Of a stretch of 64,000 nucleotides of DNA, positions 16,542-23,947 are shown piece after piece. A program made the position numbers and the translations under genes. The notes below the pieces were generated by a model that saw only the letters and a program-made list of their open reading frames with translations, was not told the DNA's origin and ran no database searches. This DNA comes from Comamonadaceae bacterium UBA2121 (GTDB taxonomy: Bacteria; Pseudomonadota; Gammaproteobacteria; Burkholderiales; Burkholderiaceae_C), in contig DCYB01000002.1 of assembly GCA_002331385.1 (NCBI GenBank), forward strand, positions 158,526-222,525, read 5' to 3'. Numbering within the stretch: position 1 is the stretch's first letter; every line of letters starts with the position of its first letter.

Positions 16542-17972
16542 ATGCACTATTCGCAATTCATCAACGGCGAGTTCTGTAGCGGCACCTCGCCCGATCACTT
16601 CGACGTGCTCTCGCCCTCCACCGGCGCATTACTCGGCAGCTACGCCATGGCGTCGCCCGCCGACGTGGAGCGCGCCATCCGAAGCGCCAAGGCAGCATTT
16701 CGCACCTGGAAGCAGTCGAGCACGCTGCAGCGCTCCGCCCTGCTGCGCCAAACCGCCGACGAGCTACGCAAGGACCGCGACCAGCTCGCGCACCAGATTG
16801 CCGCAGAGCTGGGCAAGCCCTACAGCGAAGCGCAAAAGGAAGTGGACGTTGCCGCCGAAATGTTCGAATGGTCCGCCGAGGAAGCGCGCCGACTCTACGG
16901 ACGCGTGATCCCCGCGCGCGCGCAAGGCATCCAGCAGATCGCACAACTGGAGCCCTACGGCGTCGTCGGTGGCTTTGCTGGCTGGAACGCGCCCGCCATC
17001 ACGCCGTCGCGCAAGATCAGCGCGGCGCTTGCTGCGGGCTGCACCATCGTCATCAAGCCGTCCGAAGAGACTGCTGGCGTGGCCCTGCTGATCGCTCATG
17101 CGCTGCAACGCGCAGGCGCACCCGCAGGCACGGTGAACATGGTGTTTGGCCATCCGGCGGACATTGCCGATCAGCTCTGCACCAGCCCCGACGTGCAGAT
17201 GATCACCTTCACCGGCGGCACCGAAGTCGGCAAGCGACTCGGCGCCAAAGCCGCCGCGCACATGAAAAAGGCGACGCTGGAGCTGGGTGGTCACGCGCCG
17301 GTGATTGTCTGGCGCGATGTGGACATCGACAAGGTGGCCGCTGCGGCGGTCGCCACCAAGTACCGCAACGGCGGGCAGATCTGCACATCGCCCACGCGCT
17401 TTCTCATCCATGAGAGCATCTACGACGCGTTCTGCACGCAGTTTGCACAGCACGCCAGCCAACTGCGCGTGCTTGATCCGTTCGACCCGCAGGCCCAGAT
17501 GGGCCCGCTGAAAAATCAGCGCCGCCTCGCGGCAATCGATCAACTGGTGCAGAACGCGCAGCAGTCGGGTGCACGCCTGCTGGCGGGCGGCAAACGCCTG
17601 GACCGTCCGGGCTTTTTCTACGAGCCCACCGTCCTCGCGCTCAACGACCTCACGGCTGACGCCATGCGCATCGAGCCATTCGGCCCCGTCGCGCTGCTGC
17701 TGCCCGTGAAAGACGCCGACGCAGCACTGGCCGAAGCCAATCGCCTGCCCTTCGGTCTTGCCGCCTATGCGTTCTCCAACGACATGCGACTGGCGCACCG
17801 CTTTGCCAACGAGATCGAGAGCGGCGTGGTCTGCATCAACGAATGGCAGGCCTCGCTGCCGGAAACGCCGTTTGGCGGCTACAAGGACAGCGGCCTGGGA
17901 TCGGAGGGCGGCATCGAAGGACTGCGCGAATTCCTGCGTGTGAAGTGCGTGCGTCAGGGAGGTCTGGCATGA
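16542..17972 (+). CDS. NAD(P)-dependent aldehyde dehydrogenase
   Basis: A 476-residue member of the ALDH superfamily. The general base E247 is in LELGGHAPVIV and the nucleophile C281 in GGQICTSPTRF. The cofactor region has PWNA-like AGWNAPAITPSRKI and FTGGTEVGKRL. The C-terminal NEWQASLPETPFGGYKDSGLGSEGG resembles succinate-semialdehyde-type dehydrogenases. It probably oxidises an aldehyde produced by one of the two flanking dehydrogenases. The start is 15 bp after the Bug receptor, and the stop overlaps the next gene by 4 bp (ATGA), so the cluster is tightly coupled. Confidence 0.93.
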   Translation: MHYSQFINGEFCSGTSPDHFDVLSPSTGALLGSYAMASPADVERAIRSAKAAFRTWKQSSTLQRSALLRQTADELRKDRDQLAHQIAAELGKPYSEAQKEVDVAAEMFEWSAEEARRLYGRVIPARAQGIQQIAQLEPYGVVGGFAGWNAPAITPSRKISAALAAGCTIVIKPSEETAGVALLIAHALQRAGAPAGTVNMVFGHPADIADQLCTSPDVQMITFTGGTEVGKRLGAKAAAHMKKATLELGGHAPVIVWRDVDIDKVAAAAVATKYRNGGQICTSPTRFLIHESIYDAFCTQFAQHASQLRVLDPFDPQAQMGPLKNQRRLAAIDQLVQNAQQSGARLLAGGKRLDRPGFFYEPTVLALNDLTADAMRIEPFGPVALLLPVKDADAALAEANRLPFGLAAYAFSNDMRLAHRFANEIESGVVCINEWQASLPETPFGGYKDSGLGSEGGIEGLREFLRVKCVRQGGLA

Positions 17973-18853
17973 AACCCGTGATCGGCTTCATCGGCGTCGG
18001 TGTTATGGGCACCGGCATGTGCCGCAATCTGGCGCAGAAATCCGGTTGCGCGGTGCTGGCGGCAGACCTCGACATGGACCACGTGCGCACGCTGTCGGAG
18101 GTGGGCGTGGTCGCCAGCAGCGTGGCGGAAATAGCCGAGAAGGCGCACACGGTCTTTCTCTCGCTGCCCGCCATCCAGCACGTGGAAGCCGTCTGCACCG
18201 GCGATTGCGGTCTGCTGCAGCATGCCCAGGCGCTCAAGACCATCGTCGACATGAGCACCAGCGACGTGGAACGCACGCGCCAATTGGCGCAGCAACTGCA
18301 ACGGTCGGGCATCGAATGGATCGACGCCCCCGTGGCGCGCAGCCGCGAGGCGGCCAACAACGGCACCTTGCTGATCACCGTGGGGGGCAGCGAAGCGCAG
18401 TTCCAGCGCGTGCAACCCTTGCTCGCCTGCATGGGCAGCGACGTGCTGCACTGCGGCCCCACGGGTGCCGGGCAAGTCGTGAAAATCATGAACAACATGG
18501 TGTTGCTCAACACCGTGCACACCCTGGCGCAAGCCTTCGCCATCGCCGAACGCGCGGGCGTCTCCAAGGATCTGCTGGCGCATGCGTTGGGATTGGGCTC
18601 GGCGGCCTCGTTCGCACTGAAGCTGACCGGCGCCCACTATCTGGCCAAGGACGTGTTCCCAGAAAAGATGTTCTCCGCAGCCTATGCGCTCAAGGATCTC
18701 AAGCTCGCACTCGCGCTGTCGCAGACCGTGGCGCTGCCCAATGACCTCACCGAGCTGACGGCCCGCCAGTTGCAAAAGTGCGTGGACTCAGGCTTCCAGG
18801 ACCACTACTACCCGGTGATGTACCGGGTGATTGCCGCGCGCACGGAGGAGTGA
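17969..18853 (+). CDS. NAD(P)-dependent 3-hydroxyisobutyrate-dehydrogenase-family oxidoreductase (second)
   Basis: A 294-residue paralogue of the gene at 14615. The Rossmann motif is GFIGVGVMGTGMCRNL, the substrate-binding stretch is IDAPVARSREAANNGTLLI (DAPVSGG in typical members), and the catalytic lysine sits in GAGQVVKIMNNMVLLN. The ATG at 17969 overlaps the aldehyde dehydrogenase stop. Two members of this family flanking an aldehyde dehydrogenase suggest sequential handling of hydroxy and aldehyde intermediates. The substrate is unknown. Confidence 0.87.
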   Translation: MKPVIGFIGVGVMGTGMCRNLAQKSGCAVLAADLDMDHVRTLSEVGVVASSVAEIAEKAHTVFLSLPAIQHVEAVCTGDCGLLQHAQALKTIVDMSTSDVERTRQLAQQLQRSGIEWIDAPVARSREAANNGTLLITVGGSEAQFQRVQPLLACMGSDVLHCGPTGAGQVVKIMNNMVLLNTVHTLAQAFAIAERAGVSKDLLAHALGLGSAASFALKLTGAHYLAKDVFPEKMFSAAYALKDLKLALALSQTVALPNDLTELTARQLQKCVDSGFQDHYYPVMYRVIAARTEE

Positions 18854-19206
18854 TGAACCCGCCACTGCCCACCACCGACGCATGGCTTGCGCACCGGGGG
18901 CGTTTCGTCAACGTGGATTTCATGGTCCAGTGCGGCGAACGCGAAACCCTGATTCGCATCCATGAGGGCCGCATCGAAAGCGTGCGCATAGGGCCGTTGG
19001 TCATGCCGCGCTGGACGTTCCGCCTCAGCGCCAGCAGCGATGCATGGCGCATGTATTTCGCGCCGCAGCCCACGCCCGGCTATCACGACCTGATGGCGAT
19101 GATCAAGTTCGGCACGCTGCGGCTGGAAGGCGATCAGCACATCTTCATGAGCAACCTGCTGTACTTCAAGGACCTCATCCAAACGCTGGGAGGGACCGTG
19201 CAATGA
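18853..19206 (+). CDS. Small protein resembling SCP2 sterol-carrier domains
   Basis: A 117-residue cytoplasmic protein with no signal peptide. It has the general shape of SCP2-like lipid/ligand-binding domains: a central beta-sheet region (IRIHEGRIESVRIG, WTFRLSASSDAW) and a C-terminal FGTLRLEGDQHIFMSNLLYF, like the G-x-L-x-xEGD motif of that fold. The similarity is judged by eye. It is coupled on both sides: the ATG shares a base with the preceding stop, and its stop overlaps the hydrolase start by 4 bp. It may bind the pathway intermediate or assist the hydrolase, but this is a guess. Confidence 0.6.
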   Translation: MNPPLPTTDAWLAHRGRFVNVDFMVQCGERETLIRIHEGRIESVRIGPLVMPRWTFRLSASSDAWRMYFAPQPTPGYHDLMAMIKFGTLRLEGDQHIFMSNLLYFKDLIQTLGGTVQ

Positions 19207-20054
19207 GTCAGGCGCACATCGAGCCCGTTCGCGGCGGCTACGTCCACTTCGACGTGCAGGGCAAAAGCGTTCGCGTGTATTTTGAAACGGCAGGCACGGG
19301 CCAGCCGCTGCTGTGCCTGCACACGGCAGGCAGCGATTCGCGCCAGTATCGCGGCCTCCTCAACCACCAGCAGATCACCGACCAGTTTCAGGTGATCTGC
19401 TTTGACCTGCCCTACCACGGCAAATCTTCGCCGCCCGAAGGATGGGAGCAGCACGAATACCAGCTCACCTCGCAGCTCTACGTGGACAGCATCATCGGCT
19501 TCATGCAGGCCATGGACATCCACCAGCCGGTGGCCATGGGCTGCTCGATTGGCGGACGTGTCGTGCTCCACCTTGCGTTGCAACACCCGGAAAAATTCCG
19601 CGCGCTCATCGGTCTGCAATCGGGTGCGCATGTGGCGCCGTACTACAACCTGGAATGGCTCCACCGACCGGACGTGCATGGCGGCGAAGTCTGCGCAGGC
19701 ATCGTCTCGGGCCTGATCGGGCCGCACGCCCAACCCGTCGATCGCTGGGAGACCCTCTGGCATTACATGCAAGGCGGACCCGGCGTGTTCAAGGGGGATC
19801 TGCACTTCTACAAGTCCGAAGGCGATCTGCGCGAACTGATCGGCCAGATCGACACCGCACGCTGCCCGCTGTACCTGCTGACAGGCGAGTACGACTACTC
19901 GTGCACGCCCGACGACTCGCGCTGGCTCGCGTCGCACATCGCGGGTGCGCAGTTGTCGATCATGCCCGGCCTCGGGCATTTTCCCATGAGCGAGGCGCCG
20001 CAGGATTTCATCCGCCACCTGCTGCCAGTGCTTGCGCAGATCCGGGATCGTTAG
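19203..20054 (+). CDS. Alpha/beta hydrolase
   Basis: A 283-residue serine hydrolase fold. The oxyanion strand is PLLCLHTAGSDSRQYR, the nucleophile S115 is in the elbow MGCSIGGRV, a candidate acid is in LTGEYDYSCTPDD, and the catalytic H259 is in MPGLGHFPMSE. The family cleaves esters, lactones, C-C bonds or halides. The SDSR and HGKSSPPEG stretches are reminiscent of ring-cleavage-product or enol-lactone hydrolases, but this is not decisive. It is translationally coupled to the small SCP2-like gene and precedes a solute-binding protein gene. Confidence 0.87.
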   Translation: MSQAHIEPVRGGYVHFDVQGKSVRVYFETAGTGQPLLCLHTAGSDSRQYRGLLNHQQITDQFQVICFDLPYHGKSSPPEGWEQHEYQLTSQLYVDSIIGFMQAMDIHQPVAMGCSIGGRVVLHLALQHPEKFRALIGLQSGAHVAPYYNLEWLHRPDVHGGEVCAGIVSGLIGPHAQPVDRWETLWHYMQGGPGVFKGDLHFYKSEGDLRELIGQIDTARCPLYLLTGEYDYSCTPDDSRWLASHIAGAQLSIMPGLGHFPMSEAPQDFIRHLLPVLAQIRDR

Positions 20055-20079
20055 TCCACAACACAACCAGGAGACAACC

Positions 20080-21306
20080 ATGCAACTCAGCTACACCTCT
20101 GCGGCATTGCTCGGCGCAATCAGCCTGCTTTGCGGCAGCGCCATGGCACAGGCGGGCGATGCCAGAATATCCGATGGCGTCGTGAAGATCGGTGTCCTCA
20201 CCGACATCAACGGGCCATTCATGGACAACGTCGGCAAGGGCTCGATCGCGGCGACCGAGATCGCGATGGAGGAGTTCGGCGGCAAGGTGCTGGGCGTGCC
20301 GATCGAGATCGTCACCGCCGATCACCAGAACAAGGCCGACATCGCATCCACCCGCACGCGCGAATGGTTCGACCGCGACAAGGTGGACGCCGTCACCGAA
20401 CTGGGCAACAGCGCCGTCGCGCTCGCCGCCATGAAGCTCGCACAGGAAAAGGACCGCATGTCCATCGTGACCGGCGCTGGGGCCGTGCGCATCAGCAACG
20501 AGGACTGCACGCCCAACAACGTGCACTGGGTGTATGACTCGTACGCGCTGGCCAACGTCGGCACCAAGTCGCTGGTAAAGCGCGGCATGAAGACCTGGTA
20601 CTACGTGACCGCGGACTATGCGTTCGGCCACTCGCTGGAAAACGACGGCAAGAAGTTCATCGAGTCTGCGGGCGGTCAGGTCGTGGGCTCTTCGCGCTAT
20701 CCGTTTCCGGGCAACGATTTCGCCTCCTACATCATCAAGGCCAAGGACAGCAAGGCCAACGCGGTCGCGATCGCCACGGCCGGCCTGGATTTGCAGAACG
20801 CCATCAAACAAGGGCGCGAGTTCGGGCTCGGCGCAGGCGGCCAGACCAGCGTGGCCATGCTCATGAGCCTCATGGACGTGCACGGTCTGGGTCTGAAGAA
20901 TGCGGGCGGCATGATGTTCGCCGAGACCTTCTACTGGGACCGCGACGATGCCTCGCGTGCGTTTGCCGACAAGTTCTTCAAAAAAATGAAGAGGATGCCG
21001 ACCGCGCTGCAGGCGGGTCAGTACTCCGCGATCCGTACCTATCTGAAGGCCATCGAGCAGGCCAAGACGGACAACGTCACCGAGGTCATCAAGGCCATGA
21101 AATCCATGGAAATCAACGACGCCTTTGCCAAGAACGGCAAGCTGCGCGATGACGGCAAGATGGTGCACGACATGTATCTGGTGCAGGTCAAAACACCCGC
21201 CGAATCGAAGAAGGCCTGGGACTACTACAACATCGTCGAGACCATTTCCGGCCAGGACGCCTTCGAGCCCCTGTCGGCCAGCAAGTGCGCTCTGGTGAAG
21301 AAATAA
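20080..21306 (+). CDS. LivK-like ABC transporter substrate-binding protein
   Basis: A 408-residue periplasmic binding protein of the branched-chain-amino-acid/amide type. A signal peptide (MQLSYTSAALLGAISLLCG to AMAQAGDA) leads to VKIGVLTDINGPFMDNVG and IEIVTADHQNKADIA, with AVTELGNSAVALAAM in the first lobe. It ends with a conserved AFEPLSASKCALVKK segment. CAGGAG precedes the ATG at a good distance. No permease or ATPase genes accompany it, so it must use transporter parts encoded elsewhere or act otherwise. The ligand is probably an aromatic or small carboxylate, judging only from context. Confidence 0.9.
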   Translation: MQLSYTSAALLGAISLLCGSAMAQAGDARISDGVVKIGVLTDINGPFMDNVGKGSIAATEIAMEEFGGKVLGVPIEIVTADHQNKADIASTRTREWFDRDKVDAVTELGNSAVALAAMKLAQEKDRMSIVTGAGAVRISNEDCTPNNVHWVYDSYALANVGTKSLVKRGMKTWYYVTADYAFGHSLENDGKKFIESAGGQVVGSSRYPFPGNDFASYIIKAKDSKANAVAIATAGLDLQNAIKQGREFGLGAGGQTSVAMLMSLMDVHGLGLKNAGGMMFAETFYWDRDDASRAFADKFFKKMKRMPTALQAGQYSAIRTYLKAIEQAKTDNVTEVIKAMKSMEINDAFAKNGKLRDDGKMVHDMYLVQVKTPAESKKAWDYYNIVETISGQDAFEPLSASKCALVKK

Positions 21307-21317
21307 GCACCGTCGCC

Positions 21318-22109
21318 ATGGCCGCCCCCACTGCCCCTTTTGACGTCTTCGCGATCAAGTACGCGTCGGTCGACCGCCCGCGCCAGAGCAACTTCCTGGA
21401 GCCTGTCGATGGCGACCCGGACGCGCCGATGCCGTTGGACTTTTTCGTCTGGCTGGTGCGCGGCGGCGGGCGCATGCTGTTGGTGGACACCGGCTTCAGC
21501 CAGGTGTCCGCCATCGCGCGCCAGCGCGCCTTTATCAAAGAACCATGGGACTCGCTGCTGGCGCTGGGGGTCGCGTCGGCGGAGATTGCCGATGTCGCCA
21601 TCACCCACCTGCACTACGACCACGCGGGGAACGTCCACCAGTTTCCACAGGCGCGCATCTGGCTGCAGGAGCGCGAGATCGCCTATGCCACCGGCAAGTG
21701 CATGTGCGATCCGAAGCAGAACCATTTCTTCGCGCTCGATGACATCGGCGTCTTGCTCAAGCGCCTTTATGCAGGCGAGGTGCGCCTGATCGATGGCAGG
21801 CACGAGTTGGCCCCCGGACTGGAACTGCACCGAGTGGGCGGCCACACTGACGGGCTGCAGATCGTGCGCGTCATGACGTCCCGAGGTTGGGTCGTGCTGG
21901 CATCGGATGCCGCGCACTATTACGAGAACCTGCAACGGCGCAATCCGTTTCCCGCCATCTACAGCCAGCAGGACATGATGGACGGCTACGCGCTCATCCA
22001 GTCACTGGCGGACGGCGACGACAACATCGTTCCCGGCCACGACCCTCAGGTGTGCGAGAAGTACCCCCTGCTCGACATTCCGGGCGCCTTCATCTATCAG
22101 ATCGCCTGA
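21318..22109 (+). CDS. Metallo-beta-lactamase-fold hydrolase (AHL-lactonase-like)
   Basis: A 263-residue member of the MBL superfamily. The dinuclear zinc motif H97-x-H99-x-D101-H102 (THLHYDHAG), the downstream VGGHTDGLQ histidine, the ASDAAHYYENL aspartate and the PGHDP histidine are all present. It resembles N-acyl homoserine lactonases in layout, but most such proteins in catabolic clusters hydrolyse other lactones or thioesters. The ATG at 21318 follows the binding-protein stop by 11 bp. The 3' end overlaps the convergent LysR gene by 13 bp. Confidence 0.87.
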   Translation: MAAPTAPFDVFAIKYASVDRPRQSNFLEPVDGDPDAPMPLDFFVWLVRGGGRMLLVDTGFSQVSAIARQRAFIKEPWDSLLALGVASAEIADVAITHLHYDHAGNVHQFPQARIWLQEREIAYATGKCMCDPKQNHFFALDDIGVLLKRLYAGEVRLIDGRHELAPGLELHRVGGHTDGLQIVRVMTSRGWVVLASDAAHYYENLQRRNPFPAIYSQQDMMDGYALIQSLADGDDNIVPGHDPQVCEKYPLLDIPGAFIYQIA

Positions 22110-23020
22110 TCGCTCGCGGGCGGCGCCGAAGCCGCTACCTGCTCGCGGATCCAGTCGCGGAACAGCATCACCTTGCGCGTGTGGCGCTGCAACTGCGGAC
22201 GCACAAGGTAATACGACGCGCCGGTGCGCACCGGCAGGTTGAAGGGGCGCACGAGCCGCTGCGCCTTCAGATCGTCTGCCAGCAGCGACGTCTGCCCGAT
22301 GGCAATGCCCAGCCCCTCCACGGCGGCCTGCCACGTCAGCACCGATGTGCTGAAACGCATGCGCTCCGTCTCTGCAATGTCGTCTTCAAAGCGGCATTGG
22401 CGCGCCCATGTCGGCCAGTCGTTCTGGCGATAGTGCGAGAGCAGCAAGCAGGTCCTGAGCAGCGCGCGCGGGTATCCGGCTTCGGGCGCATGGGTCTTGA
22501 AAAAAGCCGGGCTGCATACCGGCTCGATGATGTCCTCGAACAGGAAATCCGCATCCTGCCCCTGCCACGCGCCGTTGCCCATCTGGATCGCCAGATCGAC
22601 GTTGTCGCGGTCGAAATCGACGTACTTCACCGAGTTGGTGATGACCACGGAGACATCCTTATAGCGCGCGTGAAAATCGCTCAGGCGCGGAATCAGCCAC
22701 TTGGCGGCAAACGTGGTGTAGGTCTGGATGCGCAGCGTGTTGTCCGCGCCGCTGCGCATGATGTGGGAGGTGGCCTTGGAAATTGCCTCGAACGCGGGCG
22801 CGATTTCTTCGCCGTAGTGCATGCCCGCCTGCGTCAGGCTGATGCCATGGCGCTCGCGGCGGAACAGCTCCACGCCCAGATAGGACTGCAGCACATTGAG
22901 TTGCTTGCTCACCGCCGACTGGCTGATGTGCAACTCCTGCGCGGCCTTGGTGAGATTCTGCGTGCGCACCACGGCATCGAACACCTTCAGCGGATTGAGC
23001 GGCGGCAGCTTCTTGGACAT
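22097..23020 (-). CDS. LysR-family transcriptional regulator
   Basis: A 307-residue LTTR. The N-terminal winged helix-turn-helix is typical (LNPLKVFDAVVRTQNLTKAAQELHIS, QSAVSKQLNVLQ), followed by a linker and a periplasmic-binding-fold effector domain from about residue 90. The order of motifs (PRLSDFHARYKDVSV, VDFDRDNVDLAIQ) resembles the GcvA-like branch. It ends a minus-strand run and is convergent with the MBL hydrolase gene, so it may control one or both halves of the catabolic region. The start ATG at 23020 gives the standard N-terminus. Confidence 0.92.
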   Translation of the reverse strand: MSKKLPPLNPLKVFDAVVRTQNLTKAAQELHISQSAVSKQLNVLQSYLGVELFRRERHGISLTQAGMHYGEEIAPAFEAISKATSHIMRSGADNTLRIQTYTTFAAKWLIPRLSDFHARYKDVSVVITNSVKYVDFDRDNVDLAIQMGNGAWQGQDADFLFEDIIEPVCSPAFFKTHAPEAGYPRALLRTCLLLSHYRQNDWPTWARQCRFEDDIAETERMRFSTSVLTWQAAVEGLGIAIGQTSLLADDLKAQRLVRPFNLPVRTGASYYLVRPQLQRHTRKVMLFRDWIREQVAASAPPASDQAI

Positions 23021-23067
23021 GGATCGATTGTAGAAGCCGCCCGGGCGAACCAGTGCGGCAAAGGGCT

Positions 23068-23904
23068 TCAGCGCTGGGACAGCCAATAGGTCAGCAACAC
23101 GTTGACCGCCGGGGCACTGTCATATTGCACCCAGTGGCCCGCGTTGGGCATGACCATCCACTCGCGCTCCTTGCGCCCCTGCATCAGGAATTCGGCCGCC
23201 TTCACCGGCTCGGCGGTCACGTCGTGCTCGCCCCACAGCATGAAGATCGGCATCGTCAGACCACGCAGCACTTCGCCCAGCCGCGCTTCGCGCGAGAACC
23301 GCTTGCTGCGAAAGCGCGTGTGCTCGCACGCGCGTGCATGAATCCACAGCGCATCGTCATCCACCGGTCCATGCAACAGGAAGACGCCGAGGTTTTCGCG
23401 CAGCACTTCCATGCGCTCATCACCGTCAAAATCACGCCAATTGCGCATGGGCACTTCGGTGGGTCTGCGCATGCCGTGCCCGGCACTGCCAAGCAAGACC
23501 AGACTGCGCACTTGCGCCGCCATGCGCTGCGCCAGCAGGCTGGCCACCAGACCGCCGAAGGAAAAACCGAGCAGATGAAAACGCTCTGCGCCCACCAGCT
23601 GGTGCACGCCGGCCGCCAGCGTATCCACCAACGCATCCAGCCGCGCGGGATCTTGCGCTGCCATCGGCAGACTGTCCGACTCGCCAAAGCCCGGCATGTC
23701 GGGCAACAACACGCGATAGCGCAAGGCCAACGCATCCACGTTGCGGGACCAGTGCTGCCACGCGCCGTGACCACCGTGCAGCGCAATCAGCGGTGGCCCT
23801 GCGCCAAACTCGCGCCAGCGCACGGCGCAACCGGCGTGTGAGGTGACATGCTCGCGGGCACGCGCTTGCAGCGCCTGGCTCACCGGGGGGACTTTCATCA
23901 GCAT
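23068..23904 (-). CDS. Alpha/beta hydrolase
   Basis: A 278-residue hydrolase. The oxyanion motif is LIALHGGHGAWQHW, the nucleophile is in LLGFSFGGLVAS, the acid candidate is in FMLWGEHDVTAEP and the histidine in VMPNAGHWVQYD, all in canonical order. This pattern is common among meta-cleavage-product hydrolases and other C-C or ester hydrolases. It lies between the acyl-CoA synthetase and the LysR gene on the same strand, 43 bp after the synthetase stop. The substrate is unknown. Confidence 0.87.
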   Translation of the reverse strand: MLMKVPPVSQALQARAREHVTSHAGCAVRWREFGAGPPLIALHGGHGAWQHWSRNVDALALRYRVLLPDMPGFGESDSLPMAAQDPARLDALVDTLAAGVHQLVGAERFHLLGFSFGGLVASLLAQRMAAQVRSLVLLGSAGHGMRRPTEVPMRNWRDFDGDERMEVLRENLGVFLLHGPVDDDALWIHARACEHTRFRSKRFSREARLGEVLRGLTMPIFMLWGEHDVTAEPVKAAEFLMQGRKEREWMVMPNAGHWVQYDSAPAVNVLLTYWLSQR

Positions 23905-23947
23905 CGCGCGCTCCTGACTTCTGCCTTCTTTCGTCTGCCTGCGGTGC

